Positions 26,136 through 34,209 of a stretch of 64,000 nucleotides of DNA are shown here, one piece after another. Position numbers and translations under genes: made by a program. Origin of the DNA: Bacillota bacterium (GTDB lineage: Bacteria > Bacillota > Clostridia > Christensenellales > Aristaeellaceae); NCBI GenBank assembly GCA_023444095.1, contig JAEZRP010000043.1, positions 88,419 through 152,418 of the forward strand. Direction: 5' to 3'. The notes beneath the pieces were generated by a model that did no database searches, was not told where the DNA came from, and saw only the letters and a program-made list of their open reading frames with translations. The first letter of the stretch is position 1; each line of letters begins with the position of its first letter.

Positions 26136-27962
26136 CTACTCCACCGTCACCGACTTCGCCAGGTTCTTGGGCTTGTCGATGTCGCAGCCGTTGGCGTGAG
26201 CGACATAATAGGCGAAGAGCTGGAGCGGAACGATCTCCACGACTGGCATGAAGACGGGATCGATGACGGGAACGAAGAGCGCGTCGTCCGCCTCGGCGAA
26301 GATGCGCTTGTTCCCCTCGGGGGTGACGCCTAGCACCTTCGCGCCGCGCGCCTTGACCTCCTTTATGTTGTTCATCATCTTGTCAAAGAGCGGTTCATGG
26401 CAGGCGAGGGCCACGACCAGGCGATCCTGCTCGATGAGCGCGATGGTGCCATGCTTGAGCTCGCCCGCGGCGTAGGCCTCCGAGTGTATGTAGGATATCT
26501 CCTTCAGCTTGAGGGAGCCCTCGAGACAGACGGCGTAGTCGATGTTCCGACCGATGAAGAACACGGAATCGTTCTTTGCGTAGCGCTTGGCGAGATACTC
26601 CGCGTGGTGGTTGAGGTCGATGGCGCGCTGCATCATCGGCGGTACCTTCTGAAGCTCGGCGATCAGGTGCGCCTCCCGAGATCCGTCGATCCTCCCGAGA
26701 AGGGCCGCGAAGCGGATGGCGATGAGGTAGAGGACCGAAACCTGCGTGGTGTAGCCCTTCGTGGTCGCGACGGCGATCTCCGGCCCGGCCCAGGTGTAGA
26801 TGGCGTCGTCCGCGAGCTTCGCGACTGCCGAGCCGACCACGTTCACGATCGCCATCACGCGCGCGCCGCGCGATTTACACTCCCGCATGGCGGCAAGGGT
26901 GTCCGCCGTCTCTCCGGACTGGGAGATGGCGATCACGAGAACGTCCGGGCCGATGCCGACCGCGCGGTAGCGGAGCTCGCTCGCGATCTCGACGCGCACG
27001 GGAATCCCGGTGAGGTCCTCGATGGCGTACCTTCCGACGCAGCCCGCGTGATAGGCAGAGCCGCAGGCGGTCAAAACGATCTCGCGCACGCCCTTCAGAT
27101 CCTCTTGGGTCAGCTTCACATCGTCAAGCGCGATCGCGCCGTTTTTGATGCGCGCGTCAACCGTCGACTTCACGGCGCGCGGCTGCTCCATGATCTCCTT
27201 GAGCATGAAGTGCTCGAAGCCGCCCTTCTCCGCCGCCTCGACATCCCATGTAATGCGCGTCGCCTCGCGCTCCACCTCGCGCCCGGTCTCGTCGAAGATG
27301 CGAACGCCGTTCGCGGAGACCTCCGCGAACTCGCCGTCGTTCAGATACTTGACGGAGCGCGTGTAGGAGATGAATGCCGTAATATCGGAAGCGAAGTAGT
27401 TCTCGCCCACGCCGAGGCCCACGATGAGCGGACTCTCCTCGCGCAGGGCATAGATGACGCCGGGGGTGTCCGCACACACGACGCCGAGCGCGTAGCTTCC
27501 CTTGAGACGCCCGGCGGCCTTCAAAATCGCGTGGCGCACGTCTCCCTCGTAGTACGCGCCGATGAGCTGCGCCGCGACCTCGGTGTCGGTCTCGCTGACG
27601 AACCGCACCCCCATGGAGAGCAGCTCCTCGCGCAGCTCGGCATAGTTTTCGATGATCCCGTTGTGGACGATCGCGAACTTTCCGTCCTGGGACACGTGCG
27701 GATGCGCGTTGACCTCGTTGGGCGCGCCGTGGGTCGCCCAGCGGGTGTGCGCCACGCCCGAACGGCCGGAGAGCGCCTCGCCGTCCTTCGTCCTCTCGCA
27801 GAGGTTTTTGATCATTCCCATGGTCTTGACAAGCTCGATCCCGCCATCGCCGTTCAGCGCGACGCCCGCGGAGTCATAGCCCCTGTACTCGAGCTTCGAG
27901 AGCGCCTGCAGGAGCACCGGCGCGGCCTTCCTGGGCCCCGTAAATCCGACGATTCCACACAT
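26136..27962 (-). CDS. glmS: glutamine--fructose-6-phosphate aminotransferase (isomerizing)
   Basis: 608 aa. Makes glucosamine-6-phosphate for peptidoglycan. The mature N-terminal Cys (MCGIVGF) is the glutaminase nucleophile. The glutaminase domain spans about 2-220, then two SIS sugar-isomerase domains, ending in the typical KSVTVE. The start at 27962 is preceded by GAGGTG. Only 88 bp separate it from pyrG, so there is no room for a glmS ribozyme; control must differ from the Bacillus pattern. Confidence 0.97.
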   Translation of the reverse strand: MCGIVGFTGPRKAAPVLLQALSKLEYRGYDSAGVALNGDGGIELVKTMGMIKNLCERTKDGEALSGRSGVAHTRWATHGAPNEVNAHPHVSQDGKFAIVHNGIIENYAELREELLSMGVRFVSETDTEVAAQLIGAYYEGDVRHAILKAAGRLKGSYALGVVCADTPGVIYALREESPLIVGLGVGENYFASDITAFISYTRSVKYLNDGEFAEVSANGVRIFDETGREVEREATRITWDVEAAEKGGFEHFMLKEIMEQPRAVKSTVDARIKNGAIALDDVKLTQEDLKGVREIVLTACGSAYHAGCVGRYAIEDLTGIPVRVEIASELRYRAVGIGPDVLVIAISQSGETADTLAAMRECKSRGARVMAIVNVVGSAVAKLADDAIYTWAGPEIAVATTKGYTTQVSVLYLIAIRFAALLGRIDGSREAHLIAELQKVPPMMQRAIDLNHHAEYLAKRYAKNDSVFFIGRNIDYAVCLEGSLKLKEISYIHSEAYAAGELKHGTIALIEQDRLVVALACHEPLFDKMMNNIKEVKARGAKVLGVTPEGNKRIFAEADDALFVPVIDPVFMPVVEIVPLQLFAYYVAHANGCDIDKPKNLAKSVTVE

Positions 27963-27987
27963 GAAAAACACCTCGCTTCAATTCTTT

Positions 27988-28017
27988 ATCCTATTCGGAA
28001 AGTCCTGCGAATGACAA
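27988..28017 (-). promoter_or_regulatory. possible promoter for glmS
   Basis: Minus strand TTGTCA (28017-28012), 18-bp spacer, TAGGAT (27993-27988), just behind the pyrG terminator. Confidence 0.45.
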
Positions 28018-28046
28018 AAACGGGAGGAGCCGAAGCCCCTTCCCGT
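28016..28046 (-). terminator. intrinsic terminator after pyrG
   Basis: Stem CGGGAaGGGGC/GCTCCtCCCG with loop TTCGG (28046-28021), followed on the minus strand by TTTTT (28020-28016). It lies just past the pyrG stop. Confidence 0.85.
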
Positions 28047-28050
28047 GCTC

Positions 28051-29667
28051 TTACAGAACCGTTTCGCCCTTGGCGGCGAGCGCCGCGCGCACGAGCCCCT
28101 TGAACAGGGGGTGCGCCTTGTTGGGCCGCGACTTGAACTCCGGATGATACTGGACGCCCACGAAGAAGGGATGCTCCCGGATCTCCATTGTCTCGACCAG
28201 CCGTCCGTCGGGCGAGGTTCCGCTCACGCAAAGTCCGTTCGCGACCAGTTCATCCCGGAACTGGTTGTTGACCTCGTAGCGGTGACGGTGCCGCTCGTGG
28301 ATGAGCGTCGCGCCATAGCAGTTCTCCATCATGGTGCCGGGCGCGATCTGGCAGGGATAGCTGCCGAGGCGCAGCGTGCCGCCCTTGTCGATCTCGTCGT
28401 TCTGACCCGGCATGAAATCGATCACGCGGTGGGCCGAGGTCTCGTCAAACTCGCGCGAATCGGCGTCGCGATAGCCGAGGACGCTGCGCGCGTACTCAAT
28501 GACCGCAATCTGAAGTCCCAGGCAAATGCCGAAGTACGGAATCCTATTTAAGCGCGCGTAGTTCGCCGCGACGATCATGCCCTCGATGCCGCGGCTTCCG
28601 AAGCCGCCGGGTACCAGGATGCCGTCCGCCGGGGCGAGGATTTCCCGGACGTTCTCGGGCGTGATGGTCTCCGAGTCGATCCAGTCGATCTCGACGTTCG
28701 CGCCCATGGAGAAGCCCGCGTGCTTGAGCGCCTCGGCGACCGAGAGGTACGCGTCGTGCAGCTGCATGTACTTTCCAACGAGCGCGATGCGGCAGGTCTT
28801 ATCGCAGCTTTTGATGGACTCGACGAGCGCCCTCCACTCGGTGAGGTCGGGCTTCGGAGCGGTGATATGGAGCTCGCGGCACACGATCTCCGAAAAATTG
28901 GCCTCCTCGAGCATGAGCGGCGCTTCATAGATCGTGGAAAGGGTGACGTTTTCAATGACGCAATCGGGCTTGACGTTGCAAAAGCCCGCGATTTTCTTGA
29001 AGATCGATTCGTCGACAATGGGCTCGTCGCTCCGGAGGACGATGATATCGGGAATGATGCCCATGCCCTGCAGCTCCTTCACGGAGTGCTGGGTCGGCTT
29101 CGACTTGTGCTCGCCCGAGGCGCGCAGATAGGGAACGAGGCAGACGTGAATATAGAGCGAGTTCTCACCTCCGACCTCGTGGCCAACCTGACGGATCGCC
29201 TCGAGGAAGGACTGTGACTCGATGTCGCCGGTCGTGCCGCCGATCTCGGTGATGACGACGTCGGCGTTGGTTTTTTTCCCAACGGAGTAGATGAATTCCT
29301 TGATGACATTCGTGACATGGGGGATGATCTGGACGGTGGAGCCGAGATAGACGCCCCGGCGCTCGCGGTCGATGACGGACGCGAAGACCTTGCCGGTTGT
29401 CAGATTTGAAAACTTGTTGAGGTTCTCGTCGATGAACCGCTCGTAGTGACCGAGGTCGAGGTCCGTCTCGGCGCCGTCTTCCGTCACATAGACCTCGCCG
29501 TGCTGATAGGGGCTCATGGTTCCGGGATCGACGTTGATGTAGGGATCAAGCTTCTGCGCGGCGACCTTGAGCCCGCGCGCCTTGAGAAGTCTGCCCAGAG
29601 ACGCCGCGGTGATCCCCTTTCCAAGACCGGACACCACGCCGCCGGTTACGAAGATGTACTTTGTCAT
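28051..29667 (-). CDS. pyrG: CTP synthase
   Basis: 538 aa. Converts UTP to CTP with ATP and glutamine. Synthetase domain (about 1-268) with VTGGVVSGLGKG and the DPYINVDPGTMSP segment; glutaminase domain with FGICLGLQ (catalytic Cys) and the His/Glu of QYHPEFKS near the C-terminus. The ATG at 29667 follows GGAGGGAG; the open frame upstream lacks support. Transcribed from its own promoter with a leader of about 180 nt, ending at an intrinsic terminator. Confidence 0.97.
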   Translation of the reverse strand: MTKYIFVTGGVVSGLGKGITAASLGRLLKARGLKVAAQKLDPYINVDPGTMSPYQHGEVYVTEDGAETDLDLGHYERFIDENLNKFSNLTTGKVFASVIDRERRGVYLGSTVQIIPHVTNVIKEFIYSVGKKTNADVVITEIGGTTGDIESQSFLEAIRQVGHEVGGENSLYIHVCLVPYLRASGEHKSKPTQHSVKELQGMGIIPDIIVLRSDEPIVDESIFKKIAGFCNVKPDCVIENVTLSTIYEAPLMLEEANFSEIVCRELHITAPKPDLTEWRALVESIKSCDKTCRIALVGKYMQLHDAYLSVAEALKHAGFSMGANVEIDWIDSETITPENVREILAPADGILVPGGFGSRGIEGMIVAANYARLNRIPYFGICLGLQIAVIEYARSVLGYRDADSREFDETSAHRVIDFMPGQNDEIDKGGTLRLGSYPCQIAPGTMMENCYGATLIHERHRHRYEVNNQFRDELVANGLCVSGTSPDGRLVETMEIREHPFFVGVQYHPEFKSRPNKAHPLFKGLVRAALAAKGETVL

Positions 29668-29856
29668 GGTCGATCTCCCTCCTCGTGTGACCACAAAAAA
29701 AGAAGTCCACATGTCCACAAAAAACCGCTCAAGTCCGTGCGCGCGCTGCCTTGGGGTCAAAAAGTAAGGCGGCGGCGCGGCTGACCCAGCGGAATTTTTA
29801 GGGCGCGGCGCCCCGTTGTGGCGTGTGAACATCCCCGTTCACAAAACAATAGTGAG
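29668..29856 (-). other. long untranslated leader of pyrG
   Basis: No gene. On the minus strand the leader holds GTGAAC/GTTCAC, a GGGTCA/TGACCC pairing and two T-runs each followed by GTGG (TTTTTTGTGG, TTTTTTTGTGG) before the ribosome site. This could be an attenuation leader, but I could not identify a clean terminator/antiterminator pair. Confidence 0.35.
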
Positions 29857-29885
29857 ATTATACTCTGCGCACACGGGTGTGTCAA
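29857..29885 (-). promoter_or_regulatory. promoter for pyrG
   Basis: Minus strand TTGACA (29885-29880), 17-bp spacer, TATAAT (29862-29857): both hexamers match consensus exactly. Confidence 0.85.
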
Positions 29886-29946
29886 TGCGCCGCGGGTTAA
29901 TTTTGGCTTCCCCGCAGAGAACGTGCCTTCAAAGTTTCCCGTGTTA

Positions 29947-29975
29947 TTGACTGCCTCTCTGTTATATGGTATCAT
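29947..29975 (+). promoter_or_regulatory. promoter for the Ig-like/BY-kinase operon
   Basis: TTGACT (29947-29952), 17-bp spacer, TATCAT (29970-29975); leader of about 80 nt. Confidence 0.75.
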
Positions 29976-30059
29976 TTGTTGTACCGGGTCCGTGTAACGG
30001 ATTTGGTCGAATCACCGGGGCGGAGCCGACTTGGCCTCGCGCCGCGGTCAGAGGTAAAT

Positions 30060-30878
30060 ATGAAATATCTCCGAATATCGGTCTTTATCGCCTTTCTGAT
30101 CGTATTCGCGCTTTTCATCGTATACGAAGACTATCTCGCGCGGCGTACGGATACGAGTTATCCAGAAATTCTGTTTGAAACGGATACCATCGAGCTGCCT
30201 GTTACGGCAACTGACGCAGATCTTTTGGTCGGCGTAACCGCGTACGACCGGAAGGACGGGGACATTACCTCCCGCGTGATCGTGGAAGCCATCTCGAATT
30301 TCTCAGAGCCGGGCATCGCGACCGTAACCTACGCGGCGGTCGACAACGACAACCACGCCGTCAAGGCGCGCCGCACGCTCGTCTACACGGATTACGCGCC
30401 CCCGCGCTTCACGTTCGCGAGCGACATGCGCTTCAACGCGGGCGGAAAGTTCAACCTCCTCGACCTCATCGGCGCGACCGATCTCATCGACGGGAATATT
30501 TCCCCCAAGGTCAAGCTTATTTCCTCGGAGCTGAACGCCTCCGTCCCCGGCGTGTACCAGTGCCAGGCGCAGGTAACCAACTCGAAGGGCGACGTGAGCT
30601 ACCTCGAATTCAACGTGACCATCACGCAGGCCGCGGACGTCTCGCTGGACGTGGAACTGACTGATTACCTCATCTATCTTCATGTCGGCGATTCGTTCAT
30701 GCCCGGCAACTATTACAAGGCCACGCTGCAGTATGGAAATCCGGTGGAGCTCGGCTTCCCCCGGATCGAGAACGGCGTCTCGACCAAGGCGCCCGGCGCC
30801 TATAAGGCGTATTACTACCAGGAAACCGCGGACGGCGCACAGGGCGTCGCCGAGCTCCTGGTCATCGTCGAGGACTGA
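30060..30878 (+). CDS. membrane-anchored Ig-like (DUF5011-like) repeat protein
   Basis: 272 aa. One N-terminal membrane segment (about residues 4-23) and an extracellular part with two repeats containing AYDRKDGDITSRV and GATDLIDGNISPKV, each ending in a GIATVTYAAVDN- or GVYQCQAQVTN-like strand. This is the DUF5011/HYR-like immunoglobulin pattern often found in surface proteins. AGAGGT precedes the ATG. The stop lies 2 bp before the first BY-kinase gene, so it is probably an outside-facing partner of the Wzz/kinase proteins. Binding target unknown. Confidence 0.8.
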   Translation: MKYLRISVFIAFLIVFALFIVYEDYLARRTDTSYPEILFETDTIELPVTATDADLLVGVTAYDRKDGDITSRVIVEAISNFSEPGIATVTYAAVDNDNHAVKARRTLVYTDYAPPRFTFASDMRFNAGGKFNLLDLIGATDLIDGNISPKVKLISSELNASVPGVYQCQAQVTNSKGDVSYLEFNVTITQAADVSLDVELTDYLIYLHVGDSFMPGNYYKATLQYGNPVELGFPRIENGVSTKAPGAYKAYYYQETADGAQGVAELLVIVED

Positions 30879-30880
30879 GC

Positions 30881-32290
30881 ATGATTCACGAGATTAGACT
30901 GTCCGACATCAGCCCCTTCTGTGTGCTGCGCGACCTGTTGCGAAACGCGGTCGTTATCCTCATGATCACCGCGATCGCCGTGATGGGCGCGACGATCGCG
31001 GTGCAGTATTCCCATCAGGACCAGTACACCGCCTCCGTAACGTATTACGTCTCGATGCGTGACAGCACGAATTCCGTCTATTCGAATCTTAAAAACGCGA
31101 ACCGCGTGGCGACCACGCTCACGGACGTGTACGGCGGTCCCATCATGAAAAAGGTCGTGGGCGATTCCATGGGCTACGATATGTCGGATGTCGGGGTCTA
31201 TGCGTACGTGCCCATGGAGACGACGAACCTCTTGCGCGTGTTCGTTACGACCGACAACCCCTTCATGTCCTACGAGATCGCGCGCGCCTACATGGGGCAG
31301 CAGAATCTCGCCTCCGACTATATATTCGACAACGCCATGCTGGACGTTCTCGAGGCTCCCGAGGTGCCTGCATACCCGTCCAATTACCTCGACCTCTCCT
31401 CGACGCGCATGAAGGCGGGGATTGTCGGCTTTGTCCTTTCGATCCTTCTGGTCGTGGCCTTCACGGTGCTGCGGGATACCGTCATGACGCAGTCCGCCGC
31501 GCGCGACAAGCTGGCCGCGCCGCTGTTCGGAACGATCCCGCACGAGGCGAAAAACAAAACGCTCAAATCGGTTCTACGAAAGACGCACAAATCCATCCTC
31601 ATCGGAAACGTCGGCGTGAGCTTCCAGTATACCGAGACGGTCAAAAGGCTCTGCTCGAAGATTGAGTTCTCCAAAAAGAAGCCGGGCTGCAAATCCATCA
31701 TGGTGACGAGCGCCGTCGAGAACGAGGGAAAGTCGACGGTCTCAGTCAACCTCGCGCTCGGGCTCGCGGAGCGGGGCCATAAGGTGCTGCTGATCGACGG
31801 CGACATCATCCGCCCGTCACTTTCCCGCATGCTCGACCAACAGAATACGGATGCGATGGACTACGTGCGCTGCGTGAGAGGCAAGGCGACGCCATCCGAG
31901 GTCGTTGCCTACGACGAGCGCCTAAAGCTTCATCTGGCGCTCAACCGGCGCGGCTACGCGGATTCGTCCGACTATCTCGCCTCGCCCGGCATGGAGCGGC
32001 TGATGGGATCTTTGCGCGCGAACATGGACTTCATCATCATCGACACGCCGCCCGCATCGATCGCCTCTGACGCGGAAGTGATCGCGAATCACGCGGACGC
32101 GGTTCTCGTCGTCGTCGCGCAGGACGCCGCCTATGCGCGCACAATCAACGAAACGATTGAAAAGTTCCAGTCGACCGAGCTTCTCGGTACGATCTTCAAC
32201 AACGTGCGCGGGCGCATCGGGACCACCGCGAGCTACTACCGCAAGGGCGCGTACGGAAAATACTACGCCTCCGCGCACCGGGAGGGATGA
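30881..32290 (+). CDS. Wzz-domain/BY-kinase fusion (CpsCD-like), copy 1
   Basis: 469 aa. N-terminal Wzz/chain-length domain with two membrane segments (about 20-42 and 178-198), then a cytoplasmic bacterial tyrosine kinase: Walker A VENEGKSTV, Walker A' LLIDGDIIRP, Walker B FIIIDTPPA. The C-terminal tail is tyrosine-rich (ASYYRK, YGKYY), the usual autophosphorylation cluster. Such proteins control export and chain length of surface polysaccharides. No glycosyltransferase, flippase or polymerase genes lie nearby. Confidence 0.9.
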   Translation: MIHEIRLSDISPFCVLRDLLRNAVVILMITAIAVMGATIAVQYSHQDQYTASVTYYVSMRDSTNSVYSNLKNANRVATTLTDVYGGPIMKKVVGDSMGYDMSDVGVYAYVPMETTNLLRVFVTTDNPFMSYEIARAYMGQQNLASDYIFDNAMLDVLEAPEVPAYPSNYLDLSSTRMKAGIVGFVLSILLVVAFTVLRDTVMTQSAARDKLAAPLFGTIPHEAKNKTLKSVLRKTHKSILIGNVGVSFQYTETVKRLCSKIEFSKKKPGCKSIMVTSAVENEGKSTVSVNLALGLAERGHKVLLIDGDIIRPSLSRMLDQQNTDAMDYVRCVRGKATPSEVVAYDERLKLHLALNRRGYADSSDYLASPGMERLMGSLRANMDFIIIDTPPASIASDAEVIANHADAVLVVVAQDAAYARTINETIEKFQSTELLGTIFNNVRGRIGTTASYYRKGAYGKYYASAHREG

Positions 32291-32292
32291 CG

Positions 32293-33801
32293 ATGAGCGA
32301 GACGAGGCCCGCGCGCGAAGCCGTCGAGGCGAAGCGTCTGGACGAGGGGGAGAACGAGATCGATCTGCTCGTTCTCCTCGCGGGCATGATAAAAAAGTTC
32401 AAGAAACTATGGTGGGCGGTTCTTTTGCTCGCCCTGGCGTTCGCGCTTGCGCTGGGCGGATACAAGCACGTGAGATACGTGCCCGTCTACCGCGCCTCCG
32501 CCACGTTTGCAGTGAACAGGCGGCTCCTGGCGTCGACGGGCAACGACAGCTACGGCTACTCCTACGATTTCGGGACCGTCTCGCAGCTTACGGACACCTT
32601 TCCCTATATCGTTTCGAGCGACCTTCTCATGAACATCGTCGCAAGAGAGATGAACACGGATTACGTCTATGCGAACATCTACTCAAGCGGCGTCGAGGAC
32701 ACGAACCTTTTCACCATCTACGTCGAGGCGATGGACGCAAACTACGCGTTCCAGGTGCTGCGCTCAGTCATCGCAAACTATCCCAAAATTGCGGAATATG
32801 TGATCGGAGACACGCAGCTGAGCATGCTCATCGAACCGGTGGTGCCCGAGGAGGCCTACAACAGTCCTCAGGCCATTCGGTATGCGCTCATAGGCGCATT
32901 CGCAGGCGGCCTCCTCGGACTGGGCCTCTTGTTCCTGCTCGCCTACTTCAATAACTCCATCAAGACGCTCGAGGAAATCTCCACGATTCTCAACCAGACC
33001 CCGCTCGGCGTCCTGCCGCGCGCGGGCAGCCGTCGCGCGAACCGGGGCGCGCCGACCATTTCCATCCTCAACCGCGCGGCGAACGGCGGGTTGCGCGAGG
33101 CATTTCGAAGCCTGCGCACCCGGCTCCTGCGCGACTTGGGCGAGCGCGGCGCGAAGGTCCTGATGGTCACCTCCACCATGGCAAACGAGGGCAAGTCGAC
33201 GGTCGCCGCCAACCTCGCCATTTCGATCGCCCAGCGGAACGCGTCAGTCATCCTCGTCGACGCAGACATGCGCCGCTCGAGTATGGTACAGTACCTCGGC
33301 CTGCGGGACCCAAAATATACATACATCGACATCGCGTCCGGCGCGGCGAGCATTCAGGACGCGCTGATCGAATACCGCGTCGAGGGACTGCGCTGTCTCG
33401 AGTGCGGGAGGTCCGACGCGCCCATCGAGATGCTCGGCTCGCCTGCGTTCGCGGAGACGATCCGGCGGCTGCGGACGATGGCGGACTTCGTCATCATCGA
33501 CACCCCGCCCTGCGGCATGCTCGCGGACGCATCGGCATTCGCTCCCGCGTGCGACGCGGCGCTGTTCGTCATCAAGCAGGATGGTCCATCCAAATGGCAG
33601 ATCCTGGACGCGCTCGAGGTCATCCATTTTTCCGGCCTCCCCATCGTCGGCTGCGTGCTCAACGACGTACTCTCGGGCATCACGGGCTATGGTTACGGCT
33701 TCGGATACACCCAGCACAACTACGCGGGCGCCTACGCGCGCAAGAATTATGAGGCCTACTCCGCAAAGACAAGGCCCCCCGAGCGGCAAAACGAAACGTG
33801 A
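32293..33801 (+). CDS. Wzz-domain/BY-kinase fusion (CpsCD-like), copy 2
   Basis: 502 aa with the same layout as copy 1: cytoplasmic N-terminus of about 40 residues, membrane segments near 40-58 and 194-216, kinase domain with Walker A MANEGKSTVAA, Walker A' ILVDADMRRS and Walker B FVIIDTPPC, and a tail with many tyrosines (YGYGFGY, NYAGAY, NYEAY). The ATG at 32293 is chosen because GGGAGGG is 7 bp away; an ATG at 32287 overlapping the previous stop is too close to it. The two kinases are only modestly similar, so the duplication is not recent. They may phosphorylate each other. Confidence 0.9.
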   Translation: MSETRPAREAVEAKRLDEGENEIDLLVLLAGMIKKFKKLWWAVLLLALAFALALGGYKHVRYVPVYRASATFAVNRRLLASTGNDSYGYSYDFGTVSQLTDTFPYIVSSDLLMNIVAREMNTDYVYANIYSSGVEDTNLFTIYVEAMDANYAFQVLRSVIANYPKIAEYVIGDTQLSMLIEPVVPEEAYNSPQAIRYALIGAFAGGLLGLGLLFLLAYFNNSIKTLEEISTILNQTPLGVLPRAGSRRANRGAPTISILNRAANGGLREAFRSLRTRLLRDLGERGAKVLMVTSTMANEGKSTVAANLAISIAQRNASVILVDADMRRSSMVQYLGLRDPKYTYIDIASGAASIQDALIEYRVEGLRCLECGRSDAPIEMLGSPAFAETIRRLRTMADFVIIDTPPCGMLADASAFAPACDAALFVIKQDGPSKWQILDALEVIHFSGLPIVGCVLNDVLSGITGYGYGFGYTQHNYAGAYARKNYEAYSAKTRPPERQNET

Positions 33802-33872
33802 GAAGCCAAGTCACCCAGGAGAATGTCGCTGCGCGCATGAAACCCAAGCCGGGTGGCGCCGCGTTTTTCGGC

Positions 33873-33901
33873 TTGACAGCGCGTCAAAACCATGCTAAAC
33901 T
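33873..33901 (+). promoter_or_regulatory. promoter of the T-box leader
   Basis: Consensus TTGACA (33873-33878), 17-bp spacer, TAAACT (33896-33901). Transcription would start near 33908, just before the T-box stem I. Confidence 0.8.
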
Positions 33902-33916
33902 CTCTTTAACATTCAA

Positions 33917-34180
33917 CGGCAGGGACCGGAAAGAAGTACGCTGCGGGAACCCTTCAGAGAGCCGCCGGGCGGTGCGAGGCGGTGGGAAAGCGCATCCGAA
34001 TACATTCCGAGAGCCGCAGGCTGAAAGGGAAACCACATAGGCCTCGCCGGGCACGCCCGTTACAGCGTCGGGGTATAAGGCGTTTTGCCCGTACCCTGTG
34101 AGGGTTCGCGCCGCGAGGCTGAACCGAATTGAGGTGGTACCACGGGAATCTCCCGTCCTCTGCGGAGGGCGGTTTTTTTG
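33917..34180 (+). promoter_or_regulatory. T-box leader RNA, predicted tyrosine (UAC) specifier
   Basis: Stem I is recognisable: lower helix CGGAA (33927-33931)/UUCCG (34005-34009), specifier loop with AGUA on the 5' side (33935-33938) and GAA-UAC-A on the 3' side (33998-34004), upper helix UGCG/CGCA, then the AGAGAG motif and distal helix CCGCC/GGCGG. The codon UAC (34001-34003) sits one adenine above the lower helix, the canonical place. The conserved T-box GAGGTGGTACCACGGG (34131-34146) carries UGGU, whose last base pairs with an A73 discriminator as in tRNA-Tyr. Antiterminator arms are GAGG..ACGGGA/TCCCGT..CCTC. The competing terminator is CCGTCCTC/GAGGGCGG (34153-34172) plus seven T. Uncharged tRNA-Tyr should switch the downstream operon on. 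Confidence 0.93.
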
Positions 34181-34209
34181 TACTCAAAACGTAGGAACGG
34201 AGGAAGCAT

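Noticed and set aside
27963..28050. glmS ribozyme
   Set aside because: The gap is only 88 bp and is filled by the pyrG terminator and a short leader; no ribozyme core is present.
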